Shown here piece by piece: positions 1 through 6,268 of a DNA stretch of 64,000 nucleotides. Every line of letters starts with the position of its first letter. Within the stretch, counting starts at the first letter, position 1. The position numbers and the translations under genes are program-made. The stretch is from Pararoseomonas sp. SCSIO 73927. Its GTDB lineage: Bacteria > Pseudomonadota > Alphaproteobacteria > Acetobacterales > Acetobacteraceae. Below the pieces are notes generated by a model. The model saw only the letters and a list, made by a program, of their open reading frames with translations, was not told the origin of the DNA and ran no database searches. The DNA lies in contig NZ_CP146232.1 in NCBI RefSeq assembly GCF_037040815.1, positions 2,102,501 through 2,166,500 on the forward strand, in the 5' to 3' direction.

Positions 1-1
1 C

Positions 2-631
2 ATCGAGGCGAGTTCTCTCGACCCGCAACCGCTGAAACACCAGCAGGTGGTGGCGCAGGTGGACCGCTTCTGGTGGTCTGGCCGCCGCCCCGGCGCCCTC
101 CGCCTCATCGGCGGCCTCACCCGGCTCCGCAGCGCGCGCTGGGACGCGCTGACCCGCGCCGTGCTGGAGGACGCGCCGGAGCCCGCGGCGCGCACCCGCA
201 CCCAGCCCCTGGCCGCCATCAACGCAGAACAGGCGCTGACGGATTCCATCGGCGTCTTCGCCCGCGCGGCCTGGACCGGTGGGCGCACCCGGAACTGGAT
301 GTTCACGGAAGCCGACTGGTCCGTCTCCGCCGGGCTCTCCATCGCGGGGAACGCCTGGGGCCGGTACGACGACACGCTCGGCCTCGGCATTGGCATCGCC
401 GGCCTCTCGCCGGGCCACCGCCGCTACCTCGCCGCCGGCGGCACCGGAGGCCTGCTCGGTGACGGCGGGCTGAACTACCGGCCGGAGAAGGTGCTGGAAA
501 CCTACTACTCCGTGCAGCTCGCCCCGGGCGCGGCCGTGACCCTCGACTACCAGCTGATCGCCTCGCCCGGCCACAACGCCGCGCGCGGGCCGGCCTCGGT
601 CTTCAGCCTGCGGACGAACCTGTCCTTCTAG
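2..631 (+). CDS. Carbohydrate-selective porin, OprB family (5' truncated by window edge)
   Basis: The reading frame is open from the first complete codon at position 2 to the stop at 631, so only the C-terminal part of the gene is present. The protein matches the second half of OprB-type outer-membrane sugar porins. It has the VDRFWW/PGALRL segment, the GVFARAAWTGGRTRNWMFTEADWS stretch split by family-typical aromatic girdle residues, WGRYDDTLG, RRYLAAGG and LNYRPEKVLETYYS. It also has DYQLIASPGHN, ARGPASVF and a C-terminal phenylalanine expected of an outer-membrane beta barrel. The family allows diffusion of sugars across the outer membrane. The true start lies outside the window, and an internal GTG at 47 is not a plausible start. 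The gene is followed 12 bp later by a multi-hairpin repeat. Confidence 0.85.
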   Translation: MEASSLDPQPLKHQQVVAQVDRFWWSGRRPGALRLIGGLTRLRSARWDALTRAVLEDAPEPAARTRTQPLAAINAEQALTDSIGVFARAAWTGGRTRNWMFTEADWSVSAGLSIAGNAWGRYDDTLGLGIGIAGLSPGHRRYLAAGGTGGLLGDGGLNYRPEKVLETYYSVQLAPGAAVTLDYQLIASPGHNAARGPASVFSLRTNLSF

Positions 632-642
632 CGGTGTCTCCG

Positions 643-929
643 GCGGCCCCAGGGGGAGAGAAGGAATTCTCTCCCCCTGGACCCCCACTCATCTTCTTCT
701 AGAGGGCTGCCGCGGAAGGCTGCGTTGGGGATGCGCCTGAGGTCGATGACCTCAGGCGACTGACAGGGCAGCCCAGGCCGACGCGGCGTCGCGAGCCTCT
801 CGGCGCTCCCCTTCAATCATCGCATCCGCGGCAGCCCGATCGCGGGGTCCGGGGTGGCCGCTGCCACCCCGGCTCGGGACAAACGCTTCGCGTTTGCCCT
901 GGGGGTCCAGGGGCGGCGCCCCTGGGGCC
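643..929 (+). repeat. Multi-hairpin intergenic repeat, subfamily B, copy 1
   Basis: This stretch between the porin stop (631) and the convergent ppk2 stop (961) holds no gene. It contains hairpin 1 at 649-680 (arms CCAGGGGGAGAGAA / TTCTCTCCCCCTGG, loop GGAA), then a pyrimidine tract (ATCTTCTTCTAG). Hairpin 2 is at 735-757 (GCCTGAGGTC, loop GAT, GACCTCAGGC). A conserved CGGCAGCCCGAT box near 830 precedes hairpin 3 at 849-872 (CCGGGGTGGC, loop CGCT, GCCACCCCGG). An extra hairpin lies at 880-896 (CAAACGC/GCGTTTG). The last hairpin is at 907-925 (CCAGGGGC, loop GGC, GCCCCTGG). The same order of parts recurs six more times in the window. Confidence 0.85.
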
Positions 930-960
930 ACAGGCGCACCTGACCGCCAGGAGCGCTCCG

Positions 961-1878
961 TCAGTACGCCTCGGGCACGTAGAGTTCCGGCGGAAGGGTG
1001 CGCCGCTCGTAATCCGGGTTGAACACGCGCTCCGGCAGCAGCACCGGCTCGCGCGGGATCTCCTCGTAGGGGATGAGGGAGAGGAGGTGGGCGATGCAGT
1101 TCAGCCGCGCCCGCTTCTTGTCGTTGCCCTCCACGATGTACCAGGGCGCCTCCGGGATGTTCGTGCGCTCGAACATCTCCTCCTTGGCGCGGGTATACCG
1201 TTCCCAGCGGACGCGGGACTGCAGGTCCATGGGGGAGAGCTTCCACTGCTTGATGGGATCGTGGATCCGCATCAGAAAGCGCAGCTGCTGCTCCTCATCG
1301 GTGATGGAGAACCAGTACTTGACGACGAGGATGCCGGAGCGGACGAGCATCCGCTCGAAATCCGGCACATCGCGGAAGAAGTCCTCCACCTGCCGGTCGT
1401 CGGCGAAGCCCATCACGCGCTCCACGCCCGCGCGGTTGTACCAGCTGCGGTCGAACAGCACGATCTCGCCGGCGGCCGGAAGGTGGGAGACGTAGCGCTG
1501 GAAGTACCACTGCGTGCGCTCGCGGTCGGACGGGGCGGGCAGGGCCACCACGCGGCAAGTGCGGGGGTTCACGCGCTGGGTGATGCGCTTGATTACGCCG
1601 CCCTTGCCCGCGCTGTCGCGCCCCTCGAACAGGACGACGACCTTCAACCCCTTGTGGGCCACCCAGTCCTGCAGCTTCACCAGCTCGGACTGCAGGCGCA
1701 GCAGCTCGCGGAAGTAGAGGCCGCGGTCGATCGAGGCCTTCTTCCGGTGCTGGTGCAACTCCCGCAGCTCGGGCGGCAGGCGGGCGTCGTCCACCTCCTG
1801 TTCCAGCTCCTCGTCGAAGTCGTCCTCAAGCTCGAGCTTGAGCCAGGACGACTCCCCGTCCTCGGCCTGCACCGGCAT
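961..1878 (-). CDS. ppk2: Polyphosphate kinase 2 (PPK2 family)
   Basis: PPK2 enzymes transfer phosphate between polyphosphate and nucleotides, usually phosphorylating GDP, ADP or a nucleoside monophosphate. The 305-residue product has the Walker A motif GRDSAGKGG at residues 86-94, the Walker B/DRSWYNR motif at 143-149 and the basic lid region RFLMRIHDPIKQWKLS near 200-215, all diagnostic of the family. A single PPK2 domain follows a short acidic N-terminal leader rich in D and E. I chose the ATG at 1878 rather than the ATG at 1932 because a GGAGG ribosome site sits just upstream of it and the longer version only adds non-conserved residues. Substrate preference cannot be read from sequence alone. 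The gene stands alone, convergent with the porin. Confidence 0.9.
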   Translation of the reverse strand: MPVQAEDGESSWLKLELEDDFDEELEQEVDDARLPPELRELHQHRKKASIDRGLYFRELLRLQSELVKLQDWVAHKGLKVVVLFEGRDSAGKGGVIKRITQRVNPRTCRVVALPAPSDRERTQWYFQRYVSHLPAAGEIVLFDRSWYNRAGVERVMGFADDRQVEDFFRDVPDFERMLVRSGILVVKYWFSITDEEQQLRFLMRIHDPIKQWKLSPMDLQSRVRWERYTRAKEEMFERTNIPEAPWYIVEGNDKKRARLNCIAHLLSLIPYEEIPREPVLLPERVFNPDYERRTLPPELYVPEAY

Positions 1879-1998
1879 GGCTGCCTCCGTTGATTGGCGG
1901 CGCCTTGATAAGGGGAACGTGGCGGCGTGCAATGTCGGAACGATGACATCAACACGGCGGCGGGGTCGGAAGAGGGTCTTCTCTCTCCCGGGGAGGGC

Positions 1999-2853
1999 TC
2001 AGAGCCCCATCGCCCGCCGTGTCGCCTCGAAGAGCGGGTTACCCCGCTCGCCGAGGTCGAAGACGATGTCGAAGTGGTTCGATCCCGGCCGTGCCGGCAC
2101 CAGCGCGGCGTCGCAGCCCGCACCCCGCAGCGCCGCCGCGAAATCGGTCGTCTGCCGCTTGAACTCCGCCGTCTCCGTGTCGCCATAGGCCAGAAGCACG
2201 GGCAGGCCGGAGGGCAGGGGCAGCAGAGCCGGGCTGTTCCGCGCGGCGGAGGCCGCGTCCAGGCTCATCCAGGCGTTGATGTGGGTATGGGGCAGGGGCG
2301 TCAGGTCGAAGAGGCCGGAGAGCAGCGTGGCGCCCGCCACCGCGCGCTCCGGCAGGCCATAGCCCGCCTGCCATCCCCGGACGAGCAGCATCCCCGCCAA
2401 GTGCCCGCCCGCGCTGCTGCCGGAGAGGTGGACCCGCGCGGGATCGCCGCCGAAGCGCGCGATGTTGGCGTGTACCCAGGCCAGGGCGCGCCGGCACTCG
2501 TCCACGATCCGGTCCAGGGAGGCCGCCGGGGCGAGGGTGTAGTTCACCGACACCACGCAGGCCCCCGCCGCCACGAAGGCGGGCGCCATGGAGCCGCCAT
2601 CCGCCGAATCCAGCGCCCGCCAGTAACCGCCATGGATGAAGACGAGCACGGGGGCACCCGGCCCGGCCGGGTACACGTCCAGCCGCTCCGGCTCCGTCGG
2701 GCCGTAGGCGTGGGTGGACCAGCTCAGCGCCGCCTTCGCCGCTTCCGTGCGCGTGCGGTAGCCCGCCACGATCGCCGGCATGTCCGGCGTCGTGGCGCGG
2801 GCGTTGTACTCCACGTCCAGCGCCGCGGCGTCCATGCCGCGGTAGAGGCTCAC
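1999..2853 (-). CDS. Alpha/beta hydrolase, esterase/arylformamidase-like
   Basis: This 284-residue protein has the alpha/beta hydrolase hallmarks: an HGGYW oxyanion motif at 74-78, a nucleophile elbow GSSAGG at 145-150 (Ser147), and likely acid and base residues in YGDTE (Asp225) and GSNHFD (His260). HGGYW with GSSAGG is typical of the esterase/lipase group that includes kynurenine formamidases, so an N-formyl or ester substrate is possible. The start is a GTG whose last two bases overlap the TGA stop of the upstream molybdoenzyme gene (GTGA), so the two are translationally coupled in one operon. No signal peptide is seen, so it should be cytoplasmic. Tryptophan catabolic genes are not nearby, so the formamidase role is only a possibility. 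Confidence 0.85.
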   Translation of the reverse strand: MSLYRGMDAAALDVEYNARATTPDMPAIVAGYRTRTEAAKAALSWSTHAYGPTEPERLDVYPAGPGAPVLVFIHGGYWRALDSADGGSMAPAFVAAGACVVSVNYTLAPAASLDRIVDECRRALAWVHANIARFGGDPARVHLSGSSAGGHLAGMLLVRGWQAGYGLPERAVAGATLLSGLFDLTPLPHTHINAWMSLDAASAARNSPALLPLPSGLPVLLAYGDTETAEFKRQTTDFAAALRGAGCDAALVPARPGSNHFDIVFDLGERGNPLFEATRRAMGL

Positions 2854-5177
2854 GCGCGCGCCGCCGACCCAGGGGCGGGAACGGGCGGCTCGAAGGCCTG
2901 GACCGGCGGCAGGTTGCCCTCGAAGCGCTCCACCTCCACCACCGTCAGCTGCCCCGTGCAGCCCTGGGCGAGGCGGGAGGTGCCCACGTCCCGCGTCAGC
3001 ACGTTCGGGTTGCCGTGGACGCAGAGCGGCCGCTCCTCGGCGGCATCCACCGGGTCGTACCAGGCGCCGGTGGGCAGCTGCACCACGCCGGGCATCACGC
3101 TCTCCGTCAGCGCCGCGCTCGCCAGGCAGGCGCCGCGGTCGTTGAACAGGCGCACGATGTCGCCCTCCGCGATGCCGTGCGCGGCCGCGTCCGCCGGGTT
3201 CATCCGCGCCACCTCGCGCCCGCGCCGCTTCTCCCCCGCACTGTAGCCGCCGAAGTCGAGCTGGCTGTGCAGCTTCGTGTAGGGCTGGTTCGCCACCAGC
3301 CGCAGCCCGTGCCGCGCATCCGGCACCTCCACCGGCGGCAGCCAGGCGGGGTGGCCGGGGCAGTCGTCGTAGCCGAAGCCCGCGACGGTCTCGGAGAAGA
3401 TCTCCAGCTTCCCGCTCGGCGTCGGCAGAGGCGCGCCGTCCGGATCGCGCCGGAAGCGCCCGACGATGCCGCCATCATCCTCCTCCTGCGGCAGGGTCAG
3501 CTCGCCCTCGCGGAAGAATGTGTCGAAATCCGGCGCGGGCAGCCCCTTGGCTTCCAGCGCTGCCTGCGTCCGCAGGTACAGGTGCCGCAGCCAGCCCGCC
3601 GCGTCCCGCCCCTCCGTGAAGGCCTCCTCGGCGCCCCGGCGCCGCGCCAGCCCGGCGAAGATCGCGTAGTCGTCCCGCGCCTCGCCGAAGGGCTCGGCCA
3701 GACGGTGCATCGCCACCATCAGCGGGTCCGTCGCGGCCGCGCCGATGTCCTCGCGCTCCAGCGTCATCGTGCAGGGCAGCACGATGTCCGCGTGGCGGGC
3801 GGTGGCCGTCCAGGCCGTCTCGTGCACCACCAGCGTTTCTACCCGCGCGAAGGCCTCGCGCAGCCGGTTCAGGTCCTGATGGTGATGGAAGGGATTCCCG
3901 CCGGCCCAGTAGACGAGCTTGATGTCGGCGTAGTGCATCCGCTTGCCGTTGTAGTCGAAGGCCGCGCCGGGGTTCAGCAGCATGTCACTGATCCGCGCCA
4001 CGGGGATGAAGTTCTTCACCCCGTTGGTGCCCTGCGGCAGGGTCGGGATCGGCACCGCGTTCTGCTGCCGCCCATAATGCGCCAGCGCCCCGAGCGCGTA
4101 GGCGTAGCCCCCGCCCGGCAGCCCGATCTGCCCGAGCATCGCCGCCAGCACCGCGCCCATCCACACGGGCTGCTCGCCGTGCTCCGCCCGCTGCAGCGCG
4201 TGCGCCATGGCAATCAGCGTGCGCCCCTGCGCCGCGCGCCGTGCCAGCTCCACGATCGTGTCGGCGGGAACGCCGCAGATCGGCGCCGCCCAATCCGCGC
4301 TCTTCGGTTGCCCGTCCTCCGTGCCCATCAGGTAGCGCTCGAACTGCGGGAAGCCCACGCAGAAGCGGTCGAGGAAGGCCGTGTCGTGCAGCCCCTCCGC
4401 CACCAGCGTGTGCGCCATGCCCAGCATCATCGCCGTGTCGGTGCCCGGCACCACCGGCAGCCACTCCGCCCCAGCCTCCTCCGGCAGGTCGCTCCGCAGC
4501 GGGGAGATGTTGATGAACCGCGCGCCACGTTCCCGCGCCCGCCGCATCGAATCCCGCTCGATGTGCCTGCTCACGCCGCCGCTCGCCACCGCCGAGTTCT
4601 TCAGCGCCATGCCGCCGAAGGCCAGCACCGTGTCCGTGTGCGCCACCACCTGCGTCCAGGTCACGCCCCGCCGCGCCACCGCGTCGAAGGGCCCGATGAA
4701 GTGCGGCAGGATCACCGCCGAGGCCCCCGCGCTGTAGGAGTTCACCGAGCGCACGTAGCCGCCGATTGACGTGTTCAGGAACCGGTGCACCTGGCTCTGC
4801 GCGTGATGGAACCGCCCCGCCGAGGACCAGCCGTAGGAGCCGCCGAACACCGCCTCCGGCCCGTGCGCCTCCTTCACCCGGCGCAGCTCGCCGGCCAGCA
4901 GGTCCAGCACCTCGTCCCAGCCCATCTCCACGAACTCATCGCGCCCGCGGCGGCGGTCCGGCCCCGGCCCGTTCTCCAGCCAGCCCCGCCGCACCATCGG
5001 CCGCGCCACCCGGGCCCGGTGGTGCAGCGCATCGGCGAAGTTGCCGAGGATGGGGGAGGGGTCGGGATCGCCAGGATGGGGCTGCACCACCAGCCGCCCA
5101 TCCGCCCAGCCCGCGCGGAACACCCCCCAATGGGCGCTGTGGTTCCGCAGATCGGTCCTCTCGGGCGCTTCGCTCAT
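2850..5177 (-). CDS. Molybdopterin-dependent oxidoreductase, BisC/DMSO/TMAO reductase family
   Basis: The 775-residue product belongs to the DMSO reductase superfamily branch of biotin sulfoxide, TMAO and DMSO reductases, which use bis-MGD molybdenum to reduce S- or N-oxides. It shows the N-terminal NHSAHWGVF segment, the SYGWSSAGRFHHAQ motif carrying the Ser118 molybdenum ligand, the GGNPFHHHQDLNRL cofactor region and a C-terminal molydopterin dinucleotide-binding domain (QPYTKLHSQLDFG, TGAWYDP, HGNPNVLT). There is no N-terminal Cys cluster for an iron-sulfur centre and no Tat signal, so it resembles cytoplasmic BisC more than periplasmic TorA. The ATG at 5177 has GGAGAGG upstream. It is the first gene of an operon with the hydrolase and diverges from an IclR regulator that may control it. 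Confidence 0.9.
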   Translation of the reverse strand: MSEAPERTDLRNHSAHWGVFRAGWADGRLVVQPHPGDPDPSPILGNFADALHHRARVARPMVRRGWLENGPGPDRRRGRDEFVEMGWDEVLDLLAGELRRVKEAHGPEAVFGGSYGWSSAGRFHHAQSQVHRFLNTSIGGYVRSVNSYSAGASAVILPHFIGPFDAVARRGVTWTQVVAHTDTVLAFGGMALKNSAVASGGVSRHIERDSMRRARERGARFINISPLRSDLPEEAGAEWLPVVPGTDTAMMLGMAHTLVAEGLHDTAFLDRFCVGFPQFERYLMGTEDGQPKSADWAAPICGVPADTIVELARRAAQGRTLIAMAHALQRAEHGEQPVWMGAVLAAMLGQIGLPGGGYAYALGALAHYGRQQNAVPIPTLPQGTNGVKNFIPVARISDMLLNPGAAFDYNGKRMHYADIKLVYWAGGNPFHHHQDLNRLREAFARVETLVVHETAWTATARHADIVLPCTMTLEREDIGAAATDPLMVAMHRLAEPFGEARDDYAIFAGLARRRGAEEAFTEGRDAAGWLRHLYLRTQAALEAKGLPAPDFDTFFREGELTLPQEEDDGGIVGRFRRDPDGAPLPTPSGKLEIFSETVAGFGYDDCPGHPAWLPPVEVPDARHGLRLVANQPYTKLHSQLDFGGYSAGEKRRGREVARMNPADAAAHGIAEGDIVRLFNDRGACLASAALTESVMPGVVQLPTGAWYDPVDAAEERPLCVHGNPNVLTRDVGTSRLAQGCTGQLTVVEVERFEGNLPPVQAFEPPVPAPGSAARA

Positions 5178-5219
5178 CGGGCTACCTCTCCCGGCGACGG
5201 GCGCAGCCCTCCGCCTTGC

Positions 5220-5251
5220 TTCATTGAATGAAATGCGTTTTATTGAATGAA
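5220..5251. promoter_or_regulatory. Tandem palindromic operator between bisC-like gene and IclR regulator
   Basis: A perfect 6-1-6 palindrome TTCATTGAATGAA (5220-5232) is followed by a near-perfect second copy TTTATTGAATGAA (5239-5251), with centres 19 bp apart, about two helical turns. The segment is conspicuously AT-rich against its surroundings and sits in the divergent promoter region. IclR-family proteins commonly bind short palindromes upstream of their own and divergent genes, so the IclR gene starting about 60 bp away is the obvious candidate ligand. The binding itself is inference. Confidence 0.65.
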
Positions 5252-5309
5252 CTCTCCGGGACCGCTTCCGCGACGTCAAGCGGAGACCGAAAGGGACAAC
5301 CCCGCCATC

Positions 5310-6005
5310 ATGGCCAACCCGGCACCGGCCACCAAGCCCCCTTCCGGCGTGCTGGACCGCGCCCTCCTCGTCCTCGCCTGCCTCACCAACGACCGGCCGC
5401 GCCTGCACCTGCGCGAGCTCGCCGCCCTGACCGGCCTGGACAAGGCCACGCTCCTCCGCATCCTCGGGACCTACATCGCCCACGGCTATCTCCGGCGCGA
5501 ACCCGACGGCCGCTACGCCCCTGGCCCCGCCCCCCTGCGCCTGGCCGCGCTCTACGCCGCCACCCGCGACATCACCGCCCGCCTCATGCCCGTCCTCCAG
5601 GCCGTGATGGAGCGCACCGGCGAGAGCGCCGCCTTCTACGAGCGCGACGGCGACGACCGCCTCTGCCTCTGCCGCGTCAACGCCCCCCGCTCGCTCCGCC
5701 ACCAGGTCGAAACCGGCGAGCGCCTGCCCCTCTCCGCCGGCGGCGCCGCCGCCCACGTGCTGCTCGCCGGGACCGGAGGCGCCACGCCCCTGGCCGGGGA
5801 ACTGCAACACCAGGGCTGGCTCTCCACCGCCGGGGAGCGCGACCCCGGCCTCGCCTCCATCGCCATCCCCGTCCGGGAGAACGACGGCACCTTCCTCGGC
5901 GCCCTCGTCGTCAGCGGCCCGATCAGCCGCCAGAGCGCGGAGGGCTTCGCCGAAGCGCGGGCGATCGCGTCGGCCTTGCTGCGGGAACAGGGATTCGGGG
6001 ATTGA
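5310..6005 (+). CDS. IclR family transcriptional regulator
   Basis: The product has the IclR layout: an N-terminal winged helix-turn-helix (LDRALLVLACL through LTGLDKATLLRILGTYIAHGYL) and a C-terminal effector-binding domain of the GAF-like IclR type (ERTGESAAFYERDGDDRLCLCRVNAP, then IAIPVRENDGTFLGALVVSGP). An ATG at 5247 would add 21 residues, but it lies inside the second operator palindrome and the extra residues are not family-like. The ATG at 5310 leaves a normal short leader before the helix-turn-helix. It diverges from the molybdoenzyme-hydrolase operon and probably regulates it and itself. The effector is unknown. A repeat element begins 6 bp after the stop. Confidence 0.85.
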   Translation: MANPAPATKPPSGVLDRALLVLACLTNDRPRLHLRELAALTGLDKATLLRILGTYIAHGYLRREPDGRYAPGPAPLRLAALYAATRDITARLMPVLQAVMERTGESAAFYERDGDDRLCLCRVNAPRSLRHQVETGERLPLSAGGAAAHVLLAGTGGATPLAGELQHQGWLSTAGERDPGLASIAIPVRENDGTFLGALVVSGPISRQSAEGFAEARAIASALLREQGFGD

Positions 6006-6011
6006 GCTGAC

Positions 6012-6262
6012 GGTCCGTGGCCAGGGAGAGGAAGAAGGAATTCTTCCTCTCCCCGGACCCCTCACCATCATCTTCTTCTCGGCTTTGGGGAAGAACCCTG
6101 CTGACGGTGCGCCTCGGGTCCATGACCCGAGGCGACTGCAAGGGCAGGATCGGCCCCATACGCAGAGACACCATCGTAGAACGGCATGGCGGCAGCCCGA
6201 TGGGAATCCAAGGGCCTCAGGCCCTTGGCGGGGGTTCCAGGGGGCGGCGCCCCCTGGTTCCG
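6012..6262 (+). repeat. Multi-hairpin intergenic repeat, subfamily A, copy 1
   Basis: This element fills the gap between the convergent IclR stop (6005) and the TIGR02302 stop (6269). Hairpin 1 is at 6024-6053 (GGGAGAGGAAGAA, loop GGAA, TTCTTCCTCTCCC), flanked by GGTCC and GGACC that can extend it, and is followed by CATCATCTTCTTCT. Hairpin 2 is at 6111-6133 (GCCTCGGGTC, loop CAT, GACCCGAGGC). Hairpin 3 is at 6208-6228 (CCAAGGGCC, loop TCA, GGCCCTTGG). Hairpin 4 is at 6237-6257 (CCAGGGGGC, loop GGC, GCCCCCTGG). The conserved linkers GACTGCAAGGGCAG and GGCAGCCCGATGGG lie between hairpins 2 and 3. Confidence 0.9.
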
Positions 6263-6268
6263 GACCGA

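Noticed and set aside
643..929. Palindromic repeats considered as a CRISPR array.
   Set aside because: The units are different hairpins in a fixed order, not identical repeats with unique spacers, and no cas genes are present.
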